A DNA stretch of 33,701 nt, from contig CAKQQY010000019.1 in NCBI GenBank assembly GCA_934271245.1, forward strand, positions 1 through 33,701. Direction: 5' to 3'. The notes beneath the pieces were generated by a model. The model had not been told where the DNA came from. It was given only the letters and a program-made list of their open reading frames with translations, and did not search any database. Source of the DNA: an uncultured Clostridia bacterium. GTDB lineage: Bacteria; Bacillota; Clostridia; Christensenellales; Borkfalkiaceae. Made by a program: the position numbers and the translations under genes. Positions 1-7,653 of this stretch are shown piece after piece; the first letter of the stretch is position 1, and every line of letters begins with the position of its first letter.

Positions 1-539
1 GCGCTTTTCATTCTATCATCAAATGCGTATAAATATTCATTCAGCGATTCGCTAATAACGTCTGCCATTTTATATACTAAATTCAATCTTGTTAAATTAT
101 ATAAATTATAATTGTTCTCGCTTTTACCCGCAACAATACCGATAATGCTAATATCGCCGATAATGTCTAAATCTTTATTAACGCCAAGTCCCGGTTTTAG
201 CCCCTTATCTTTTAGTTTTATTAAGCCTATATCGTCTTCCGAACCTATTGCTGCATCTATAGCAATAACAATACTGTTTGGGTGCATTTTTTTTACATAA
301 GTTTTAACATATCCGACTTCACGCGCGGTAATGGGCGAATTAAGCGTCCCATATACGTAAGAAGATAAATTTTTCTTTTTTAATAGCGTTCCAACAAGTG
401 GGCCAAGGCTATCGCCCAAAACCAGGTCACTTCCGACACATACAATAATCGGTTTTTTGCATTTTATATTGTTTTTATGCAGTGCTTGACTTAGACCGTT
501 TACCGAATAAGCATTAAATGAATTAAACGTATATTCCAT
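1..539 (-). CDS. yyaC: YyaC-like sporulation protein (DUF1256), 3' end cut by window edge
   Basis: The reverse strand is open from an ATG at 539 to the window edge, giving about 179 residues without a stop. After a short N-terminus the protein reads CVGSDLVLGDSLGPLVG (about residues 31-47), then GTLNSPITAREVGYVK, IAIDAAIGSEDDIG and a glycine-rich PGLGVNKDLDIIGDISIIG segment. These are the hallmarks of the YyaC family, which has a fold related to the germination protease GPR. The B. subtilis homologue is a little over 200 residues long, so only the C-terminal tail is missing here. The family is tied to endospore formation, but its biochemical activity is not established. In B. subtilis yyaC also lies close to soj-spo0J, so its position near parAB is conserved context. 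A weak GGAAG site precedes the ATG. Gene identity is fairly sure; function is only inferred from the family. Confidence 0.85.
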   Translation of the reverse strand, partial: MEYTFNSFNAYSVNGLSQALHKNNIKCKKPIIVCVGSDLVLGDSLGPLVGTLLKKKNLSSYVYGTLNSPITAREVGYVKTYVKKMHPNSIVIAIDAAIGSEDDIGLIKLKDKGLKPGLGVNKDLDIIGDISIIGIVAGKSENNYNLYNLTRLNLVYKMADVISESLNEYLYAFDDRMKS

Positions 540-1054
540 ATTATACTTCCATAATTTTTCTATACTGTTTATACCCATAATCTTGTGTTTTTACACATAT
601 ATAAGAGACAAAATTACTAAATTTAAAGCAAAAATTCCATTTAAAAAATCGCATTTAGACGGTCTGAGAGGCTCTATCGTACCCCCATTTTTTCAGTTTT
701 TCCGACCGTTTTTTGTTCGATTTTTGATTAAATTTTCATTTATTTTTAAAATATCTTGTTTGATTTTTGTTTACTTTGTTATTCGAAGACCACCGTTCTG
801 TTTCTTGTTAATTAAATTTTATTTATTTTTTATTATAATATATTTATTTTATGATTATTTATTTTAACAATACACCATTAACCAACAAGAAATAATTTGA
901 TACTATTTATTGAGTCAAAGCTAAAACATTTGCTTGTGTAAATCATTTTTTATTATAATTAGTAAAATAATTATTTGTTTTTATTAAATTTATCCTTGCG
1001 CCATAATACTTTTTACTAGAAAATAACTGTTACAATATTACAAACTCTCATCAT
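540..1054. other. AT-rich intergenic region between yyaC and the parS array
   Basis: No convincing gene is present. A 94-codon plus-strand reading frame at 583-867 is almost all Phe, Ile and Leu from T-rich DNA and lacks a ribosome binding site. The only GC-rich island is around 658-692. A short GTGT-TTTT-ACAC hairpin lies near 586-597, just upstream of yyaC on its strand. The yyaC promoter must lie here, but no clear sigma-A or forespore-type promoter could be chosen by eye. Confidence 0.5.
930..959 (+). promoter_or_regulatory. Candidate sigma-A promoter upstream of the parS array
   Basis: TTGCTT at 930-935 and a perfect TATAAT at 954-959 are separated by 18 bases. In such AT-rich DNA a chance match is quite possible. 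If active, it would transcribe through the parS sites into the gene-empty region. Confidence 0.3.
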
Positions 1055-1070
1055 TGTTTCACATGAAACA
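1055..1070. promoter_or_regulatory. parS: parS site 1
   Basis: TGTTTCACATGAAACA is a perfect 16-bp palindrome differing from the classic Spo0J/ParB site TGTTTCACGTGAAACA only at one central base. It is the first of four sites within 133 bp and lies about 4.3 kb from parA-parB. ParB-CTP clamps are expected to load here. Confidence 0.93.
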
Positions 1071-1093
1071 TTTCCTATTACATTTGCAAAATA

Positions 1094-1109
1094 TGTTTCA
1101 CGTGAAACA
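1094..1109. promoter_or_regulatory. parS: parS site 2 (exact consensus)
   Basis: TGTTTCACGTGAAACA matches the universal bacterial chromosomal parS consensus at all 16 positions. It is the second of the four clustered sites; centre-to-centre spacing to site 1 is 39 bp. Confidence 0.96.
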
Positions 1110-1133
1110 CATAATAATACTCTTTAACTCAAT

Positions 1134-1149
1134 TGTTCCACGTGAAACA
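1134..1149. promoter_or_regulatory. parS: parS site 3
   Basis: TGTTCCACGTGAAACA has the consensus CACGTG core with a single T-to-C change in the left arm, a variant that fits the usual tolerance of ParB. Spacing to site 2 is 40 bp, close to the 39 and 38 bp of its neighbours. Confidence 0.93.
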
Positions 1150-1171
1150 AACACTACGGACTACAAGCAAA

Positions 1172-1187
1172 TGTTTCACATGAAACA
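1172..1187. promoter_or_regulatory. parS: parS site 4
   Basis: TGTTTCACATGAAACA is identical to site 1. The four sites sit 38-40 bp apart, so they are not quite on the same helical face in every pair but form a tight cluster. The spurious 64-codon frame at 1054-1248 arises because parS itself reads as Met-Phe-His-Met/Val-Lys-His. Confidence 0.93.
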
Positions 1188-1990
1188 TTTTGTTAATAAA
1201 GTACGTTTGCGGAAAATATTCAAATGGGAAATTAAACAAAAATATTAATAAAATGGTTTTATACACCAAAAATTCAGTTTAAAACGCGGAAATAAAAGCA
1301 TAAAACAATAATATAAATAAAAGCCATATAAAAATAAGCCAATTCTAAAGGGGAAACAACAGAATTTGCAACAAAACAATATACCTTAATGAAATAAGGT
1401 GCAAAAAACTAAAATTATAATCAAAAACAATCTAGCACTTTATCGGAAAAACCATAAATAAAGAAATGCCCAGCCGAATCTAATTTCTATCGTACTAATC
1501 AAATCCAGACCGCAACACGTTTTAATTAAATGTAACGCAATCTTTAACACAAGCAAGATGGGAAAAATTATTGTTAAATAATACCGCCAAAAAACACGTA
1601 AAAATTAGTTGAATTCAGCAAAAAGATAACACGAACCGCATTATAAACAGAATTTATCTATGAACAATTTTAGTGTACATATAAAATTCCAACCAAGACA
1701 ACATACGGAAATAGTATGGTTAACAAAAAATTTCCCCTTAAATTCAATCAAAGCATCTAATGCTTACTTACCGGAATAAAAGCGTAATATTCATGAAAAA
1801 TATATACCGGTAAACAAGCCATAACATAATTAACAGTATGAAAAGGTGAATTCGAAATTCAAGTCTATTACTAAACATATAATATAATCGAAAAATTTGT
1901 TCGCATTGCCACAAAGGGTGCAAAACACCGTTAATACGCATGGATCATAATACGCAGAGCGCTAATACTCGTTACCGTAACCGATAGTAA

Positions 1991-2027
1991 TTTTGTAAGT
2001 GTAAATAATACGAGAACACTTACAAAA
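1991..2027. repeat. 12-bp perfect inverted repeat
   Basis: TTTTGTAAGTGT (1991-2002) and ACACTTACAAAA (2016-2027) are perfect reverse complements separated by 13 bases. No gene lies within 1 kb on either side. It may be an operator for an unknown protein or a hairpin in an untranslated RNA; there is no T-run to make it a convincing terminator. Confidence 0.6.
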
Positions 2028-2501
2028 AGTAATTATTACCCAAGAATACATACAAACATTAATTATAACCCCATAGTGTATTAAGAACCATTGTTAAGAA
2101 TCGGTTATGCTTGGCGATTTCTGCCAAAAGTAATTTAACTCACAAATAAAACAAACAACCATACACGTTTGTCTTAATAGATAATTGCCTACAGATTTAA
2201 AACGTCACTAACCATAAAACAAATAATATGAGCTGTGATATCTTGTAAAAAGATACATACATCGGTTTTTAGTATTGACGTCAAACAAAAAACTTTCCCA
2301 TAAGTTAAATAAAACTATTTTACTTTTTCATAATCTGCATAAGAAATATATTCCGTTTATCAATTTCTTAACGTTACCCACTTTAAACAAATATCATAAC
2401 TAACAAAGAAGGGTTGCACCTAATTCAGACCATATAAAAAAATAGTGGCGCGTTATAGTAAATTGTTTTACACGATTGCGCTATATAACGTCATGTTTTT
2501 T

Positions 2502-2542
2502 GCGCCAACTTATTAAACAATATGAAGTTAGCGCCGTTTTTT
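2502..2542 (+). terminator. Candidate intrinsic terminator in gene-empty region
   Basis: GCGCCAACTT (2502-2511) pairs with AAGTTAGCGC (2525-2534) with one mismatch, and the stem is followed by six T (2537-2542). That is the layout of a plus-strand Rho-independent terminator, although no gene precedes it, so it may end an untranslated transcript. Confidence 0.4.
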
Positions 2543-2743
2543 ATCAAAATTTACATTGTAAATCATACAAGGTTTGTATCCAAAATAATTTCAATCAGGT
2601 AATTGTTTGCAATTTATATTTATTCGTTCGCCGGCATTATGTCTTAAAAGTTTATTCTTATCGTAAAACTATAGTAGATAAATAAAAAAGAGATTATATT
2701 TACAAAAAAACCGTTTTTCAGCAAAGATATTCCCTTTTAAATG

Positions 2744-2772
2744 TTGAATTTTTCCATTTTATAATGTATAAT
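2744..2772 (+). promoter_or_regulatory. Candidate sigma-A promoter, 0.5 kb upstream of ftsH
   Basis: TTGAAT (2744-2749) and TATAAT (2767-2772) have the ideal 17-base spacer. It points toward ftsH but lies more than 500 bases away, so it could drive a long leader or an unannotated small RNA in 2779-3090. No convincing reading frame with a ribosome binding site follows it. Confidence 0.45.
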
Positions 2773-3095
2773 AAATAATAACCAAGAAGAATTATTTGCT
2801 TGAACTTAAAACCAACAAAAGATACGGGGCGTCTTCACAAAAAGTTACGCTTTTGCTCTTTTCTCTTTAAGTCCTATCGGTTTTGCCCGGGAATACGTTT
2901 CGAACGATTTCAAACGATAATTTCGAATTGGTAAATTAGAGAAGTAAATTTTAATGCGTGTACAAACATTGCGCTTTCTGTCCGAAATACAACGATACGC
3001 CAAAATCACGTCAACACGATTACTCATAAAAATAATATTTATGATTAAAAAAGATGTTTTACGTGATTTAACATAGCGATTTTATTGTTTTTCAA

Positions 3096-3123
3096 TTGTA
3101 TTTTAAGCAAAATAGGATATAAT
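3096..3123 (+). promoter_or_regulatory. Probable promoter of ftsH-parA-parB
   Basis: TTGTAT (3096-3101), a 16-base spacer and a perfect TATAAT (3118-3123) lie about 180 bases before the ftsH start. The leader that follows is strikingly A-rich. This is the closest good promoter to the operon. Confidence 0.5.
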
Positions 3124-3304
3124 ACACACAGAAAGCTCGTTTTACAAAAAGCAATAACACAGAAAACATAACAAACACAAAAAAACAAGGCAATTATAAA
3201 AGACGAAAAACGCGAACGAAAATCGCAGAAAGATTTATTCGTTTTTTAATAAAACAACTTGCCTTTGATTATACTAAAAACATGCAGACCGGAGGACATC
3301 ATTT

Positions 3305-5368
3305 TTGAAGAACAAAAGTAGCAGATTGTTTTGGATTATCGCAACGGTAATCGTAATGATAATTTTGGCGTTTTCGCTCGTCAGATGCGTAAACACAGCC
3401 AATTCCGTAGATACGTCCGAATTTAACGCAGTAGTAAGATTAAGCGCGGCAAACGACTTTACCAAAGAATCTATAGAACAGAACAAAAAAGCTTTGCCCG
3501 TTTTAAACAAAGAAATTCCGAAAAATTACGAATCGATCGAACTTTCGGAAGTCGTATTTGACAATTACGTCGTAACCTATAAAATTACCGTCAAATTTCA
3601 AAACGGTCAGATAGGATATATGACTTTCACGACCAACTATTCGCGTAGTACGGAAGTCGTAAAAGAATTAGAAACCCAGTTGACCGCGGCCGGCGTAAGT
3701 TATTCGTACACCAACCCTAACGCAGGTTCGATATGGTCGTCGTTGCTTCCGCTTGCGGGTTCCGCAATCCTTTTAATCGTATTCTTTATTTTAATGATGC
3801 AGACGCAGGGCGGAACGAAAGGCGCGATGAACTTCGCGAAAACCAACGCAAGACTGCAACAGAACATGAAAACGAGATTTTCCGACGTTGCGGGCGCGGA
3901 AGAAGAAAAAGAAGAGTTGGCGGAAGTCGTCGACTTCCTTAAAAACCCGAAAAAGTTTTCCGATCTCGGCGCGAGAATTCCGAAAGGCGTACTTTTAGTC
4001 GGGCCTCCCGGCACGGGTAAAACTCTGTTTGCGAAAGCGGTTGCAGGCGAAGCGGGCGTTCCGTTTTTCTCGATAAGCGGTTCCGACTTCGTTGAAATGT
4101 TCGTCGGCGTAGGCGCTTCGAGAGTAAGAGATTTGTTCGACGTAGCCAAAAAGAGTATGCCGTGTATCGTGTTTATCGACGAAATCGACGCGGTCGGCAG
4201 ACAACGCGGAACGGGTCTTGGCGGCGGACACGACGAAAGAGAGCAAACGCTTAACCAACTGCTCGTTCAGATGGACGGTTTCGAAAGCAACGACGGAATA
4301 ATCGTTATGGCGGCGACGAACCGCGCCGACATATTAGACCCCGCGCTTTTAAGACCGGGCAGATTTGACCGTCAGATTTACGTCAACATTCCCGACGTTC
4401 GCGGAAGAGAAGCCATTTTAAGGGTACACGCAAGAAATAAACCTTTAGCGCCCGACGTAAACTTCAAAACGGTAGCGAGAATGACGAGCGGATTTTCCGG
4501 CGCAGACCTTGAAAACCTTTTGAACGAAGCGGCTATTCTCGCTGCTCGCAATAACAGAAAATTCATCAATAACAAAGACCTTTACGAAGGAATCAATAAA
4601 GTTCTTTTAGGACCGCAGAAGAAGAGCAGACTGGTTACCGAAACAGATAAACGCATTACTGCGTATCACGAATCGGGCCATGCGATTCTCGCAAGATTGC
4701 TTTCTCATTGCGACCCCGTACACGAAGTTTCTATCATACCGCGCGGTCAGGCGGCAGGCTTTACGATGACGAGACCCGACAACGACGATAACCATCTGAC
4801 GAAAGCCAAATTGTTAGACGATATCGTTATGACGCTCGGCGGAAGAGTTGCCGAAGAACTTATCATAAAAGATATTTCCGCGGGCGCTTCCGGCGATATA
4901 CAGGCGGTAAGTAAACGCGCAAGACTTATGGTTACCGAATGGGGTATGAGCGACAGAGTCGGACCTATTTCCTACGCTTCGGATAAAGAAGTGTTTATCG
5001 GCAGAGATATGGCTGAACACGTAACTTACAGCGAAGAAACGGCGGGAATCATCGACGAAGAAGTACAGAAAATCGTCAATACGGCTTTGGAAAAAGCGCG
5101 CGACCTTCTCGGCAAAAATAAGAACCTTTTAGACGTAATGGCAAGAGTTCTTATAGAGAAAGAAACGATTTTCACCGAAGAAGTCGATATGATAATGGAA
5201 GGCAAATCGGTAGAAGAAATCATCGCGTTCATGGACGAAAACGAAGAAAAACTGCAACAGGATCCGTTCAAACGCAAAAGCGTATTAGTAAAAGAAAAAA
5301 AGGTTGATTCGACCGCGGAAGAAAAAGTAGAAGAAAAAACGGAAAATCAATCGGGTGACGATAAATAA
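3305..5368 (+). CDS. ftsH: ATP-dependent zinc metalloprotease FtsH
   Basis: This is the membrane-anchored AAA+ protease that extracts and degrades misfolded membrane proteins and selected regulators. The 687-residue protein has a first membrane helix at about residues 8-27, an extracytoplasmic domain, and a second helix at about 146-165. The AAA module carries Walker A GPPGTGKT (233-240), Walker B FIDEID (290-295) and the arginine-rich second region of homology near 339-355. The zinc protease motif HESGH is at 455-459, with the third ligand expected at Asp531 (in SGDIQAVS). Length is normal; the tail after about 630 is Lys/Glu-rich. The start is a TTG at 3305, chosen because GGAGG at 3291-3295 is correctly spaced and no ATG fits. 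parA follows after 31 bases with no terminator, so ftsH and parAB probably share a transcript, which is unusual; in many Firmicutes ftsH instead follows tilS-hpt. Confidence 0.97.
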   Translation: MKNKSSRLFWIIATVIVMIILAFSLVRCVNTANSVDTSEFNAVVRLSAANDFTKESIEQNKKALPVLNKEIPKNYESIELSEVVFDNYVVTYKITVKFQNGQIGYMTFTTNYSRSTEVVKELETQLTAAGVSYSYTNPNAGSIWSSLLPLAGSAILLIVFFILMMQTQGGTKGAMNFAKTNARLQQNMKTRFSDVAGAEEEKEELAEVVDFLKNPKKFSDLGARIPKGVLLVGPPGTGKTLFAKAVAGEAGVPFFSISGSDFVEMFVGVGASRVRDLFDVAKKSMPCIVFIDEIDAVGRQRGTGLGGGHDEREQTLNQLLVQMDGFESNDGIIVMAATNRADILDPALLRPGRFDRQIYVNIPDVRGREAILRVHARNKPLAPDVNFKTVARMTSGFSGADLENLLNEAAILAARNNRKFINNKDLYEGINKVLLGPQKKSRLVTETDKRITAYHESGHAILARLLSHCDPVHEVSIIPRGQAAGFTMTRPDNDDNHLTKAKLLDDIVMTLGGRVAEELIIKDISAGASGDIQAVSKRARLMVTEWGMSDRVGPISYASDKEVFIGRDMAEHVTYSEETAGIIDEEVQKIVNTALEKARDLLGKNKNLLDVMARVLIEKETIFTEEVDMIMEGKSVEEIIAFMDENEEKLQQDPFKRKSVLVKEKKVDSTAEEKVEEKTENQSGDDK

Positions 5369-5399
5369 AAAAGCATACAATGCGATTCGGAGATAAAAA

Positions 5400-6164
5400 A
5401 TGGGAAAAATAATCGCTTTTTCTAATCAAAAGGGGGGCGTGGGAAAAACTACGACGTGCGTAAACATGTCGGCGTACCTTGCGTCTAAAGGCAAAAAAGT
5501 GTTGATTGTGGACCTCGATCCGCAAGGCAACGCGACTACGGGACTCGGCTTTTCGAAAAGCGAAATCAAAAACTCTTTATATCAGGTAATGATTGACGAA
5601 ATGCCCGTCGAAGACGCGGTAATAAAAACGCAGATAGACAATCTCGATATACTGCCTTCGAGCATAGACCTTGCAGGCGCGGAAGTCGAACTCGTTTATA
5701 TGAAAGACAGAGAACACGTGTTAAAAAGGGTTCTCGACAAAGCGCGCGCAAGTTACGACTTTATCACCATAGACTGTCCTCCTTCGCTGGCGTTGCTCAC
5801 AATAAACGCGTTGTCCGCGGCAGACACGGCAATTATTCCTATTCAGAGCGAATATTACGCAATGGAAGGTTTAAGCCAACTCATGAACACCATTAAACTC
5901 GTCGTAAAACACCTTAATTCCGATCTGAAAATCGAAGGGGTCGTTCTCACGATGAGCGATAATCGAGCCGTTATTTCCCGTCAGATTACCGACGAAATAA
6001 AGAAGTTTTTCGGCAAACGCGTTTACGACACGGTTATACCGCGTAACATAAGGCTTGCCGAAGCGCCCAGCCACGGCGTTCCGATTATGCTTCACGACAC
6101 CAAATGCGCCGGAGCAAGAGCGTACAACGCGCTTACCGACGAGTTTTTAAGCAAACAAAAATAA
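5400..6164 (+). CDS. parA: Chromosome-partitioning ATPase ParA (Soj)
   Basis: The 254-residue protein is a deviant Walker A ATPase of the ParA/MinD class: KGGVGKTT at residues 11-18, a DLDPQGNAT switch region near 39-47, and the IDCPPSL Walker B-like segment near 123. The length is that of short, chromosomal Soj-type proteins lacking an N-terminal helix-turn-helix. It binds DNA nonspecifically as an ATP dimer; ParB stimulates its ATPase, which drives origin segregation. In Bacillus Soj also modulates DnaA. CGGAG (5388-5392) sits 7 bases before the ATG. parB follows after 18 bases, so the two are co-transcribed, and the parS targets lie at 1055-1187. Confidence 0.97.
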   Translation: MGKIIAFSNQKGGVGKTTTCVNMSAYLASKGKKVLIVDLDPQGNATTGLGFSKSEIKNSLYQVMIDEMPVEDAVIKTQIDNLDILPSSIDLAGAEVELVYMKDREHVLKRVLDKARASYDFITIDCPPSLALLTINALSAADTAIIPIQSEYYAMEGLSQLMNTIKLVVKHLNSDLKIEGVVLTMSDNRAVISRQITDEIKKFFGKRVYDTVIPRNIRLAEAPSHGVPIMLHDTKCAGARAYNALTDEFLSKQK

Positions 6165-6182
6165 TTCACTACGGAGAAAGTT

Positions 6183-7082
6183 ATGAAAAACAACAGAGGA
6201 TTGGGTAAAGGATTATCCGCTTTATTTTCCGAAACCGAAGAAGATTACGGCAAAAGCATGCTCTTCGAAGGCGACGAAGAAGGAAAGGAAGGCGTAAACG
6301 AAATAGAAATCTCTTCGATATTCGCCAACCCCAACCAGCCGAGAAAAGTTTTCGATCAGACCGCTCTTAACGAACTTGCGGAATCGATCAGAAAGCACGG
6401 CGTTATAAGCCCCATAATCGTAAACCGCAGCGGCGACAGATATATGATTATCGCCGGCGAAAGAAGATTCCGCGCGAGCAAAATCGCGGGGCTTACCAAA
6501 ATTCCGGCAATCGTAAAGAACTATTCCGAAAGACAGATTAAAGAAATATCTTTAATCGAAAACTTGCAGCGCGAAGACTTAAACCCCATCGAAGCGGCGA
6601 CGGCAATGCGTTCGCTTATGGACGAATACGGTCTTACGCAGGAAGAACTTGCCGACAGAATAGGCAAATCCCGTCCGGCAATCGCCAACACGTTAAGGCT
6701 TTTAACGTTATCCCCGGAAGTAATAAAATTAGTCGCTAACGGCATGCTTTCGGCAGGTCACGCAAGAGCGCTTATATCCGTTCCGCAAGCCGACCAGATT
6801 AAAATTGCGGAAATCGCCGTTAAAGAAGGGTCTTCGGTAAGGGACGTGGAGAAAATGGTTAAAGACTATTTCCTTCCCCCCGAAGAAAAGGCGAAAAAGA
6901 AAGAAAAACAACCCCTTTCGGCAGAACTCAAAGACTTAATCGTCGGTATGCAAAGAGTTTTCGGAACGAAAGTCAACGCTATCGGAAACGACCATAAGGG
7001 CAGAATATATATAGATTATTATACCCGCGACGATCTCGACAGATTAGCCGAAATTTTGGAATTCGTAAACAGAAACAAATAA
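6183..7082 (+). CDS. parB: Chromosome-partitioning protein ParB (Spo0J)
   Basis: This is a 299-residue CTP-dependent DNA clamp that loads at parS. It opens with RGLGKGLSALF (residues 5-15), the ParA-stimulating tail typical of ParB. The CTPase/clamp domain contains NPNQPRKVF (49-57) and the CTP-binding box GERRFRA (92-98). ENLQREDLNPIEAA (126-139) follows, then the helix-turn-helix TQEELADRIGKSRPAIANT (152-170) that reads parS. The C-terminal region (about 235-299) is the dimerisation domain. An ACGGAGAAAG-type ribosome binding site precedes the ATG. Four matching parS sites in the same window strongly support a functional chromosomal system. Chromosomal rather than plasmid origin is inferred from ftsH, dnaN and rpmH nearby. 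Confidence 0.97.
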   Translation: MKNNRGLGKGLSALFSETEEDYGKSMLFEGDEEGKEGVNEIEISSIFANPNQPRKVFDQTALNELAESIRKHGVISPIIVNRSGDRYMIIAGERRFRASKIAGLTKIPAIVKNYSERQIKEISLIENLQREDLNPIEAATAMRSLMDEYGLTQEELADRIGKSRPAIANTLRLLTLSPEVIKLVANGMLSAGHARALISVPQADQIKIAEIAVKEGSSVRDVEKMVKDYFLPPEEKAKKKEKQPLSAELKDLIVGMQRVFGTKVNAIGNDHKGRIYIDYYTRDDLDRLAEILEFVNRNK

Positions 7083-7218
7083 TCGAAGGAAGTTAACGCG
7101 GCGTTTTTTCGCGATCCGAACGGCGTTTCGGCAATTTTCTTCCGAACGCTTTGCAGTCTTAAAAGCAGTTTCTGATTTTAACTATATAAATAATAATTAT
7201 TTACACGGAGGTCTTTAT

Positions 7219-7653
7219 ATGAGCAGTTGGGTTTACATATGGCTTGCGGTGATAGTTTTTTCGGTGCTTATCGAACTTGCCACTACGGAACTTGTTTCCA
7301 TATGGTTTGTTGCGGGCGGCGTCGTAGCGCTGGTTTTAGCCGCATGCGGGCTTAGTTGGTATATCCATTTACCCGTATTTATAGCAATTTCGCTGATTTT
7401 TCTTATTTGTTTCAGAAAAATCGCAATGAAAAGTTTACAGAAAAAAGACACTAAAACGAACGCGGAAGCGGTAATAGGCAAAGAATTTACTTTGCTTACT
7501 TCCGTTACGGCGAATACGCCCGGCACGATAAAAGTAAACGGCGTTATCTGGAACGTTGTTACCAAAAACGATATGGAAGAAGTTAAAAAAGGCGTTCTGG
7601 TAAAGGTTAAAGAAATAAAAGGGAATAAATATATTGTGGAGGTTGTAAAATAA
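7219..7653 (+). CDS. NfeD-family membrane protein
   Basis: The protein of 144 residues has three hydrophobic segments in its first half (about residues 4-22, 28-47 and 49-66). After them comes a soluble C-terminal domain (about 80-144) with the small-barrel pattern of NfeD OB-fold domains, including GTIKVNGVIWNVV and a Val/Lys-rich end. This is the short NfeD class without a protease domain. GGAGG at 7206-7210 is well placed. The stop TAA shares its last base with the ATG of the next gene, so translation is coupled. NfeD proteins are classically encoded beside SPFH proteins and are thought to assemble with them in membrane microdomains. The exact function is unknown. Confidence 0.88.
   Translation: MSSWVYIWLAVIVFSVLIELATTELVSIWFVAGGVVALVLAACGLSWYIHLPVFIAISLIFLICFRKIAMKSLQKKDTKTNAEAVIGKEFTLLTSVTANTPGTIKVNGVIWNVVTKNDMEEVKKGVLVKVKEIKGNKYIVEVVK

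Larger units (their letters stand above)
1188..2740. other. Gene-empty A/C-skewed region beside the parS array
   Basis: About 1.5 kb without a supportable gene. The longest frame (2476-2685, 69 codons) has no ribosome binding site and an unremarkable composition. To about 2450 the plus strand is visibly A-rich, with more C than G, unlike the flanking genes. Recognisable structure is limited to the long inverted repeat at 1991-2027, a short TTGGC/GCCAA hairpin at 2111-2127 and the terminator-like hairpin at 2502-2542. No DnaA box (TTATCCACA or close variants) was seen. It could be a decayed region, an untranslated RNA locus, or spacer DNA kept free of genes for ParB spreading. Confidence 0.5.

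Noticed and set aside
583..867. 94-codon plus-strand frame
   Set aside because: Low-complexity Phe/Ile/Leu sequence from T-rich DNA, no ribosome binding site.
1054..1248. 64-codon frame rich in Met-Phe-His-Met-Lys-His repeats
   Set aside because: It is the translation of the parS palindromes themselves, with no ribosome binding site; the repeats are explained by DNA sites, not protein.
2476..2685. 69-codon frame over a hairpin
   Set aside because: No ribosome binding site, no protein-like pattern, and it overlaps a terminator-like structure.
2845..3027. 60-codon minus-strand frame
   Set aside because: Basic, cysteine-poor and without a ribosome binding site; kept only as a remote possibility.
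1188..3300. Second replication origin near the parS array
   Set aside because: No TTATCCACA-like 9-mers were seen; the region at 29174-29628 has several.
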